Below, piece by piece: positions 57,176-61,801 of a stretch of DNA of 61,801 nt. A program made the translations under genes and the position numbers. Under the pieces are notes generated by a model that worked only from the letters and a program-made list of their open reading frames with translations, had not been told where the DNA came from and searched no databases. Source of the stretch: Bacteroidales bacterium UBA1195 (GTDB lineage: Bacteria; Bacteroidota; Bacteroidia; Bacteroidales; WCHB1-69); contig DBYD01000054.1 in the NCBI GenBank assembly GCA_002309855.1, positions 343 to 62,143 on the forward strand, written 5' to 3'. Within the stretch, counting starts at the first letter, position 1, and each line of letters opens with the position of its first letter.

Positions 57176-57835
57176 ATGAAAAAGTTAGCGATTCTTTTCA
57201 CTGTGCTTTTTGCGGCAAGCACAGTTGCAGACGCCCAATTCTATGTCGGCGGTAAAGCGGATTTCGGATTCAAATCCAATAAAACAAAACAAGGCGCCAA
57301 CACCTCCAATCCAACCAACACGATAAATTTCAGCATTGCACCCCGCGTCGGATTCAATCTGAACGACAAAATGGCAGTCGGACTGGATCTGTCCTATGGC
57401 AGTGAAATCACAAAAGCACCGAACGATCCGATATTGACTGATAAAAAATGGAGTAATAACACCATAGGTGCCGGCGTGTTCTTCCGCTACTACTGCATGT
57501 CCGTGGGCGGCTTTTCCATCTTTACGGAAGCGGAAGGCATGTTTTCCACAGGTACTTCAAAATTCAAATATCATGATGTCTTGCAGAATATTAACGTTGA
57601 TCCGAAAGGCTATAGGACCAACATTTTGGACATCAGCATCACACCGGGTATCGCCTTCAAGGTGAACGAGCATTTCGAAGTGGACGCCTATCTTGGACTG
57701 TTTGCAATCGACTTCAAACACGAGGTCAGATCCAATGAGGATTCCTCTGTTGATGACATAACATTCGAAAACAACTTCGGATTGGGCGTTAACAACGGCA
57801 AAGCTCTGGCATTCGGATTTGTATATAACTTTTAA
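57176..57835 (+). CDS. Outer-membrane beta-barrel protein (porin-like)
   Basis: 219 residues from the ATG at 57176 (the TTG at 57170 is not needed). Signal peptide MKKLAILFTVLFAASTVADAQ, then FYVGGKADFGFKS, APRVGFNLNDKMAVGLDLSYGSE, SITPGIAFKVNEHFEVDAYLGLF and a terminal ALAFGFVYNF. The pattern of alternating strands with a C-terminal phenylalanine is that of 8-stranded outer-membrane barrels. The gene at 58554-59105 on the other strand encodes a similar type. Function unknown. Confidence 0.85.
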   Translation: MKKLAILFTVLFAASTVADAQFYVGGKADFGFKSNKTKQGANTSNPTNTINFSIAPRVGFNLNDKMAVGLDLSYGSEITKAPNDPILTDKKWSNNTIGAGVFFRYYCMSVGGFSIFTEAEGMFSTGTSKFKYHDVLQNINVDPKGYRTNILDISITPGIAFKVNEHFEVDAYLGLFAIDFKHEVRSNEDSSVDDITFENNFGLGVNNGKALAFGFVYNF

Positions 57836-57849
57836 AACCTTCAAAAAAC

Positions 57850-58506
57850 ATGATTTCTTCATTTTCTGAACTTAAAAACAAAGCCCTCGGCGATTTGAAG
57901 GGCAACTGGACACAACCCGTACTGGCCACGTTGGTTTACGTGCTGATTGCTGCCATCTTTAGCGACACCCCCTACGTAAAACACACTTACACAAACGGAA
58001 TTCAGACGACGCAGACAAACTTCACAGTTTGGAGCGGCATCTGCCTTCTGGTCTCACTGTTTTTCATCCTGCCCATGGCCTATAGCTACATGCTGATTTT
58101 TCTGGATTTCATCAGAGGCGAAAAGGAAAAACTTGTTGGAAAACTGTTCAGCTTTTTCAAGAATTATGGAAGAGCCTTCGGAACATCCTTTATGGTAATA
58201 CTGTATACAATCCTGTGGTCATTATTGCTGGTCATACCCGGCATCATAAAGGCTCTCGCATACAGCATGACCTACTTCATCTCCAAAGACCATCCGGAAT
58301 ACAACATTGACGAATGCATAGAGGCCAGCAAACAGATGATGGACGGACACAAAGGGGAGCTGTTCATACTGGAACTCAGCTTTATCGGATGGATTCTGCT
58401 GAGCATTCTCACCTTGGGTATCGGCCTTTTGTGGGTTAATCCTTACATGGAAACCACTATCGCCCATTACTATGAGGAGCTGAAGGCGGAACAGCCTGCG
58501 GAATAA
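57850..58506 (+). CDS. DUF975 family membrane protein
   Basis: 218 residues with about four to five membrane helices. The start, FSELKNKALGDLKGNW, and the middle (KALAYSMTYFISKDHPEYNIDECIEASKQMMDGHKGELF) are characteristic of DUF975. The function of the family is not known to me. It follows the outer-membrane protein gene by 14 nt and is followed by a strong terminator. Confidence 0.9.
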   Translation: MISSFSELKNKALGDLKGNWTQPVLATLVYVLIAAIFSDTPYVKHTYTNGIQTTQTNFTVWSGICLLVSLFFILPMAYSYMLIFLDFIRGEKEKLVGKLFSFFKNYGRAFGTSFMVILYTILWSLLLVIPGIIKALAYSMTYFISKDHPEYNIDECIEASKQMMDGHKGELFILELSFIGWILLSILTLGIGLLWVNPYMETTIAHYYEELKAEQPAE

Positions 58507-58536
58507 GCTCGAAATAATGTTAAGTTGTTAAAACGC

Positions 58537-58580
58537 GAAGATGTTAAGGTGTTTCACATCTTAACATCTTCATTTTTTTT
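58537..58580 (+). terminator. Terminator after the DUF975 gene
   Basis: GAAGATGTTAAG (58537-58548) and its exact reverse complement (58560-58571) with an 11-nt loop, followed by eight T within ATTTTTTTT. The right arm and tail also encode the last residues of the convergent outer-membrane protein. Confidence 0.88.
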
Positions 58581-59105
58581 CCCGAAGACATAAAAAAGCG
58601 ACAGACCCAACGAATTGCCGCTCAAATCCAAGCCAAGCATATCCTCGCTGTATCCCAACATGCCGAAATGCATCGTGGCCATACAATGCTCCGACATTTT
58701 GTAAGCCACTCCCGGCTTTATGCCGATATGGGGACTATCCCAACTGGACACATACCCCTCCCCGTCCAAAAACAGGGAGACGGCACTGCCTTTAATCAAA
58801 GTATAACGTGCATACAGACGCAGACCAAAGTCCCAATTTTTCGCATATGATATTATATAATCCTGATTAAACCCCCAATGTATGTAGTTCAGCTCCGGCG
58901 CAAAACCGATGCCCCAGCGGTTGAATGTATACCCCGCCTCAGGTATCAAGCGAATTTGGGTATAATTACCAGACTTTGCACCCGGATTACCCCTCATGCT
59001 ACGCAGGCTCCCGCCCAGATACCATTGGGAAAAAACATCCGCACTGAAAAACATGCAGGCGCAAACCATGCCGATCATAACGGCCTTTTTAACAATTTGT
59101 TTCAT
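58554..59105 (-). CDS. Outer-membrane beta-barrel protein
   Basis: 183 residues from the ATG at 59105; the frame open to 59186 contains the promoter and is excluded. Signal peptide MKQIVKKAVMIGMVCACMFFSADVFS, then QWYLGGSLRSMRGNPGAKSGNYTQIRLIPEAGYTFNRWGIGFAPELNYI and repeated strand-like segments to GLSLFYVFGKKNEDVKM. It is a small barrel of unknown function. The coding end overlaps the terminator of the convergent gene. Confidence 0.8.
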   Translation of the reverse strand: MKQIVKKAVMIGMVCACMFFSADVFSQWYLGGSLRSMRGNPGAKSGNYTQIRLIPEAGYTFNRWGIGFAPELNYIHWGFNQDYIISYAKNWDFGLRLYARYTLIKGSAVSLFLDGEGYVSSWDSPHIGIKPGVAYKMSEHCMATMHFGMLGYSEDMLGLDLSGNSLGLSLFYVFGKKNEDVKM

Positions 59106-59133
59106 ATTGAAAATCTGTTTTAATAATCCGTTG

Positions 59134-59160
59134 CAAAAGTAGCATTTTTCGGGATACGAA
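59134..59160 (-). promoter_or_regulatory. Promoter of the outer-membrane protein gene
   Basis: Minus-strand TACTTTTG (59134-59141) with TTCG-TATC beginning 15 nt upstream. The surrounding 40 nt are almost repeated at 61018-61058. Confidence 0.7.
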
Positions 59161-59201
59161 CCCCCTCCATCAGCCATATTTTTCAAAAGCCAAAACTCCT
59201 A

Positions 59202-59235
59202 AATCGCACAACTTTCACATGAAGAAAAAAATTTG
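59202..59235. repeat. 34-nt exact direct repeat, left copy
   Basis: Begins AATCGCACAACTTTCACATG. It is identical over 34 nt to 60256-60289, with weaker similarity about 20 nt further upstream. It brackets the antitoxin/toxin remnant and the XRE gene. Confidence 0.85.
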
Positions 59236-59360
59236 TATCCCTTGCGCTTTAGTTCCAAGATACGCTTCCTGAAATGAAACAATGAAAAAATGCGAAAAAA
59301 AAACGTATTAATGCAATATTACACCTGCGCTCACGTTAAACAACATAAAATATATGTGTA

Positions 59361-59615
59361 ATGGCAACTATAACATTGGATTATGATTCGAGAAGCAGCA
59401 TAGCAAAAGATTTGATTGCAATGCTCTTGAAACACGGTGCTAAGGAAGTGAAAAAAAACATTCATAAGGATGAAAAAAAATGGGCGAAAAAACTTCTTGA
59501 AACATCAAGTGACAAAATGGGTGAATCACTTAAAGAGGCTATAACCGACATAGCAGAGGGAAATGTTGTTTCATTTGACAACAAAGAGGAAATGTTTGAA
59601 TATCTCAATAGTTAG
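59361..59615 (+). CDS. Antitoxin of a YafQ-type toxin-antitoxin pair (orphaned)
   Basis: 84 residues. It starts MATITLDYDSRSSIAKDLIAM, the pattern of Bacteroidota antitoxins that sit before YafQ/RelE toxins. A basic middle and an acidic C-terminus (EGNVVSFDNKEEMFEYL) suit an antitoxin that binds DNA and wraps a toxin. The toxin gene that follows is broken, so the antitoxin may now be without a partner. Family by context and memory; no TAnnTTTG promoter is clear upstream. Confidence 0.6.
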   Translation: MATITLDYDSRSSIAKDLIAMLLKHGAKEVKKNIHKDEKKWAKKLLETSSDKMGESLKEAITDIAEGNVVSFDNKEEMFEYLNS

Positions 59616-59619
59616 CAAT

Positions 59620-59730
59620 GTACAAGAATGTCATATCCAAAATGACTGGCTACTTTTATGGAAACGTTGGGATATAACCCTTACAATCATGCTTATAGAC
59701 ACAGGAACGCATTCTGATATTTTCGAGTAA
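59620..59730 (+). pseudogene. YafQ-family mRNA interferase toxin, C-terminal fragment
   Basis: In a frame overlapping the antitoxin stop region, 36 residues read VQECHIQNDWLLLWKRWD, then ITLTIMLIDTGTHSDIFE. This matches the conserved YafQ end (CHIEPDWLLIY and a final TGTHSDLF, which holds the catalytic histidine). The first half of the toxin and its start codon are gone, and the fragment joins directly to the antitoxin end, so a deletion of about 50-60 codons is likely. A 19-codon ATG frame at 59618 is a chance overlap. Confidence 0.75.
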
Positions 59731-59762
59731 AAAACTGACAAAGAATTTTGGGACAGCCCAAA

Positions 59763-60032
59763 TCAGACCGTGACATGAATCAGCGGGACTCCCAAAGCGG
59801 ATGAGATTTTTGCAAGGGTGGCCAGGGTGAAATTGTGTGTGCCGCCAACCCAACGGCACACCTCGGCTTCGGAACGGCCTATCTGCTTGGCGAACTCCTT
59901 CTGCGTTATTCCGCGTTCTTTCAGCACACTGTCAATCTTGTCGGCAATCTGGAACGACCAGTCGATACGCTGTTTCACATCCTGCGGCGTAGCCGCCAAA
60001 CACTCGTTGAATAGTTCAGAGGTTTTGCTCAT
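59763..60032 (-). CDS. XRE-family helix-turn-helix regulator (HigA/antitoxin-like)
   Basis: 89 residues. The helix-turn-helix is ITQKEFAKQIGRSEAEVCRWVGGTHNFTLATLAKISSALG. The N-terminal TPQDVKQRIDWSFQIADKIDSVLKERG is the usual leading helix in Bacteroidota antitoxin-like XRE proteins. No toxin gene is adjacent in the same direction; it faces the YafQ remnant. Promoter at 60067-60093. Confidence 0.85.
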   Translation of the reverse strand: MSKTSELFNECLAATPQDVKQRIDWSFQIADKIDSVLKERGITQKEFAKQIGRSEAEVCRWVGGTHNFTLATLAKISSALGVPLIHVTV

Positions 60033-60066
60033 ATTTCAAAAGTTGTTTTGTCAATTCCTGAAAATG

Positions 60067-60093
60067 CAAATGTACTGCTTTTTTAAATACAAT
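60067..60093 (-). promoter_or_regulatory. Promoter of the XRE regulator
   Basis: Minus-strand TACATTTG (60067-60074) with ATTG-TAT beginning 15 nt upstream. Confidence 0.6.
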
Positions 60094-60197
60094 TACCTTT
60101 AAAAGTAATATATATTTATGAATTGAAAAAACAATATCTTAGCAAACAGGAAAACTGTCAAGGATTCAGTTTACGAGAAAATCACGGCAACTGAATC

Positions 60198-60236
60198 GGA
60201 TGGGAAAAATATATGAAAGTTTCCATCCCATTTTTT
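60198..60236 (+). terminator. Hairpin with T-run, possible terminator
   Basis: GGATGG(G)AAA (60198-60207) pairs with TTTCCATCC (60220-60228) with one bulged G, followed by CATTTTTT. No plus-strand gene ends just before it, so it might end an unrecognised short transcript. Confidence 0.45.
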
Positions 60237-60255
60237 CAGAAACTAAACCTCATGA

Positions 60256-60289
60256 ATCGCACAACTTTCACATGAAGAAAAAAATTTGA
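60256..60289. repeat. 34-nt exact direct repeat, right copy
   Basis: Identical to 59202-59235. It is followed after 5 nt by the TTTG of the small-RNA promoter. Confidence 0.85.
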
Positions 60290-60294
60290 ACTGT

Positions 60295-60403
60295 TTGGGA
60301 TTTTGTGTTAAAAATTGTTGTACCTTTGCAAACTGAAAACAAGGGGCTAATTATATTTGGGATTGCACTTCCCAGTATAAATAACCCCTTGATTATTTTT
60401 TAT
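60295..60403 (+). ncRNA. Candidate small RNA: promoter plus long hairpin and T-run
   Basis: TACCTTTG (60321-60328) is preceded by TTTG-TGT 15 nt upstream. Within 12 nt of the core a nearly continuous hairpin begins: CAAGGGG (60340-60346) pairs with CCCCTTG (60385-60391), an inner A/T stem is capped by GGGA/TCCC, and GATTATTTTTTATA follows. A transcript of about 65 nt is expected. The hairpin could also end the convergent minus-strand gene. No known RNA family is recognised. Confidence 0.5.
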
Positions 60404-60945
60404 AAAGGATGAATGCCTTTTTTGATGGCTTCAAGATCAGTGACACTATGAATAAAACACTCTCTATTGTAAGATTCCCTTACGATAATCCATGCAACAT
60501 ATCCACCAATGCATGTTTCAAAAATATGGGCAACATACTTTTCGTTATGTATGTCTTTCTTCCAACCAAGATACAATGCATTCGCTATCAGGTCGCCGAT
60601 TATCAATAGTGCTTCATTTTTCGCCATATATTGCGCAAAAGGCTGGTCTATCCATTCTTTTATTCCCTTGTTCTTTATAACTATAGGCTTTTTAAACTTT
60701 GGATTGCCGAACATCACTCCAGTAAGCGTACTTTTTGCCACTTTCCGGATTTCTTTTCTACGTAGCCTCATTTCATCCGTAAGCCGGTGACTACACCTTA
60801 CACAGCCATTTTTGACATTGCAGTTGTTTTTCGATGTCGCGTCATTTTCACATAGCAACTCCTTCTCGCCCGCGCTATGTCGCTCATGTTGCTCTCCACA
60901 AAAGATGCAGATGACAATGAAATAAGAGGATATGATATCGTTCAC
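60400..60945 (-). CDS. Phage-type nuclease-like protein, GTG start (MuF/PBECR-like)
   Basis: 181 residues from the GTG at 60945; a TAA lies three codons upstream, so no longer start is possible. The N-terminal part has a cysteine group (CIFC, C, C, CVRC), then a basic helix EMRLRRKEIRKVAKSTL. The C-terminal part, with IKEWIDQPFAQY, KNEALLIIGDLIANALYLG, HIFETCIGGYVAWIIV and CFIHSVTD, recalls the barnase-EndoU-colicin-RelE-like nuclease domains attached to phage head-morphogenesis proteins. This is from memory and uncertain. It is probably a cut-down phage or polymorphic-toxin piece. Promoter at 61030-61056. Confidence 0.5.
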   Translation of the reverse strand: MNDIISSYFIVICIFCGEQHERHSAGEKELLCENDATSKNNCNVKNGCVRCSHRLTDEMRLRRKEIRKVAKSTLTGVMFGNPKFKKPIVIKNKGIKEWIDQPFAQYMAKNEALLIIGDLIANALYLGWKKDIHNEKYVAHIFETCIGGYVAWIIVRESYNRECFIHSVTDLEAIKKGIHPL

Positions 60946-61029
60946 GTTAGGTTAGTGTATTATATTCAGGATTTTATGTTAAAAAATATTTTCAGTCATT
61001 TCTTTCAGCAATTGAAATATAATCCGTTG

Positions 61030-61056
61030 CAAAAGTAGCAATTTTTCGGATACGAA
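61030..61056 (-). promoter_or_regulatory. Promoter of the GTG-started gene
   Basis: Minus-strand TACTTTTG (61030-61037) with TTCG-TATC beginning 15 nt upstream, nearly the same sequence as at 59134. The leader to the GTG is about 78 nt. Confidence 0.6.
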
Positions 61057-61099
61057 CCACTTTTCTCCCCAATATTTTTCGGGAATTGCATTTCTACAG

Positions 61100-61118
61100 G
61101 GGGTACAAGTTGTACCCC
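61100..61118. repeat. Perfect palindrome, ACAA-N-TTGT core (first)
   Basis: GGGGTACAAGTTGTACCCC, 9-bp arms around one G. A CTTTTTC run follows at 61125-61131, so it may act as a plus-strand terminator. Confidence 0.8.
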
Positions 61119-61213
61119 TAATGGCTTTTTCTCCGCAGTTAATCCAGATATACAATGTTATCGTACATCTTCAGTATGTGCAGATTTTGCACACACTGTA
61201 TAACTTTATAATG

Positions 61214-61242
61214 CGAACTATTTCCCCAATGGAAACAGTTCG
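61214..61242. repeat. Hairpin, 12-nt arms with one mismatch
   Basis: CGAACT-A-TTTCC (61214-61225), loop CCAAT, GGAAA-C-AGTTCG (61231-61242). Confidence 0.75.
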
Positions 61243-61292
61243 AAAAAATCACAAGCCAATAAGCCTCATCCCCTCTCTTGCATCGCCGAAAG

Positions 61293-61318
61293 TATCTGGG
61301 GACAATTGTCCCCAGATA
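61293..61318. repeat. 26-bp perfect palindrome, ACAA-TTGT core (second)
   Basis: Two 13-bp arms meet without a loop at GGGGACAATTGTCCCC and extend to TATCT/AGATA on each side. Confidence 0.85.
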
Positions 61319-61414
61319 GCGCACAATTATCTTTGGAAAAAATCACCAGTTATTAAGTAAAACTTAACAACTGAAAACTATTTCGTATTTAAAACCATGT
61401 AATACAAGAATTTT

Positions 61415-61443
61415 AAGGGTAGGTACAATTTGTACCCACCCTT
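61415..61443. repeat. Inverted repeat, 14-nt arms, ACAA-N-TTGT core (third)
   Basis: Left arm 61415-61428 and right arm 61430-61443 with one A/C mismatch, around GGTACAATTTGTACC. TGTTTTTC follows on the plus strand, so it can act as a terminator. Confidence 0.8.
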
Positions 61444-61445
61444 GT

Positions 61446-61493
61446 TTTTCAGTGTAGTTTTCTGTGTAGTTTTCAGTGTAGTTTTCAGTGTAG
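61446..61493. repeat. 12-nt tandem repeat, 4 units
   Basis: TTTTCAGTGTAG four times; the second unit has T for A (TTTTCTGTGTAG). Read on the minus strand it encodes Thr-Thr-x-Lys repeats. Confidence 0.9.
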
Positions 61494-61548
61494 TAAACGG
61501 TCACAAATATGTGATTTTAAAATAATTACAATACAAGGCCAAACATCA

Positions 61549-61608
61549 TTTTTGTCGTAGTTTTTGTATTAGTTTTTGTCGTAGTTTTTGTAGTAGTTTT
61601 CTGGGTAG
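61549..61608. repeat. 12-nt tandem repeat, 5 units
   Basis: TTTTTGTCGTAG, TTTTTGTATTAG, TTTTTGTCGTAG, TTTTTGTAGTAG, TTTTCTGGGTAG. It has the same unit length and pattern as the block at 61446, separated from it by 55 nt. Confidence 0.9.
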
Positions 61609-61699
61609 TTAAGCTAATTCAAGGACACTCCCAAGTGCCTGACACAGATTCAATGACACTCCTACGCCGAATGAGGAACACAAAAATTGAACAAACTAT

Positions 61700-61801
61700 G
61701 TTGTGAATTGCTACTTTTTTTGTACCTTTGCACGTTCTTTTACAACGAACATCCAGCCATTCCTCCTTTGCATTAGGTTGTGAATTGCTACTTTTTTTGT
61801 A
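61700..61801 (+). CRISPR. Start of a CRISPR array, 47-nt repeat and 30-nt spacer (type II-C-like)
   Basis: Repeat 1 is 61700-61746. It begins GTTGTGAATTGC and ends TTTTACAAC, so its ends are complementary (GTTGT/ACAAC). The spacer is 61747-61776 (30 nt). Repeat 2 starts at 61777 and its first 25 nt, up to the window end, are identical to repeat 1. A 47-nt repeat starting GTTGTGA with 30-nt spacers is what I know from type II-C systems of Bacteroidota. The repeat has a TACCTTTG core at 61723-61730. Cas genes are not in the window and would lie to the right. Confidence 0.85.

Larger units (their letters stand above)
60033..60399. other. Intergenic region with repeat copy and small-RNA unit
   Basis: It holds the XRE promoter, a hairpin with T-run (60198-60236), the second direct repeat (60256-60289) and the small-RNA-like unit (60295-60403), all listed separately. 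No gene is supported. Confidence 0.5.
60946..61699. other. Gene-free region packed with inverted and tandem repeats before the CRISPR array
   Basis: No intact gene is supported. The region holds one promoter, at least five inverted repeats (61100-61443), two blocks of 12-nt tandem repeats and short minus-strand coding remnants. A plus-strand frame at 61121-61360 crosses several palindromes and is unlikely to be real. Confidence 0.6.

Noticed and set aside
59618..59677. 19-codon ATG frame right after the antitoxin stop
   Set aside because: It overlaps the YafQ-like fragment in another frame, and only that other frame shows the conserved toxin motifs.
61030..61037. tracrRNA as the main reading of this site
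   Set aside because: The same 40 nt occur before the outer-membrane gene at 59134, where a minus-strand promoter fits well. Complementarity to the CRISPR repeat is only 13 nt.
61121..61360. Plus-strand open frame of 79 codons
   Set aside because: It crosses three inverted repeats, resembles no protein and has no promoter core before it.

Overview
The window reads as a chromosomal segment of a Bacteroidales-type member of the Bacteroidota. The evidence is promoters of the TAnnTTTG type, no obvious Shine-Dalgarno sites, two secreted proteins with type IX secretion C-terminal sorting domains, a TonB-dependent receptor with a carboxypeptidase-like N-terminal domain, carboxynorspermidine decarboxylase, methylmalonyl-CoA mutase small subunit, RnfB and the PyrB/PyrI pair. 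Genus cannot be fixed from the sequence alone. No rRNA or tRNA gene was recognised.

Left accessory end (1-5.2 kb). This holds the tail of an Rpn-type PD-(D/E)XK nuclease/transposase and a hidden DUF3987-like fragment. A two-gene restriction-modification system follows: a methyltransferase with a fused HsdR-like nuclease domain, plus an S subunit. Upstream of it are an inverted-repeat promoter pair and a KilA-N gene bracketed by direct repeats.

Housekeeping core (5.2-58.5 kb). It includes ABC-F ATPase and yidC; arginine deiminase-pyrB-pyrI-lpxD; a minus-strand run polA-DUF4301-membrane protein, then transglutaminase-like-nspC-manA; pgm-lpxD(second copy)-mreC-mreD; a minus-strand run of two acyl-CoA ligases, hpt, rbfA, a LolC/E-type permease and NAD(P)H-hydrate dehydratase; gcvP and a type IX cargo protein. 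Next come gpmA-trmD-[type IIL restriction enzyme]-trmH, surface and lipoproteins, a DUF4143 ATPase, mutA-rnfB-pepP, a C10 protease with a TonB receptor, comF, an outer-membrane protein and a DUF975 protein.

Right accessory end (59-61.8 kb). This is a mix of defence and mobile-element debris. It contains an antitoxin next to a decapitated YafQ toxin, an XRE regulator, 34-nt exact direct repeats, a small-RNA-like hairpin unit, a GTG-started phage-nuclease-like gene, a run of inverted repeats and two 12-nt tandem repeat blocks. The window ends inside the first units of a 47-nt-repeat/30-nt-spacer CRISPR array of type II-C appearance, whose repeat contains a TAnnTTTG promoter core.

A recurring observation is that many promoters carry a TAT (often TATC) box exactly 15 nt upstream of TAnnTTTG. 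This was also used to choose several start codons.
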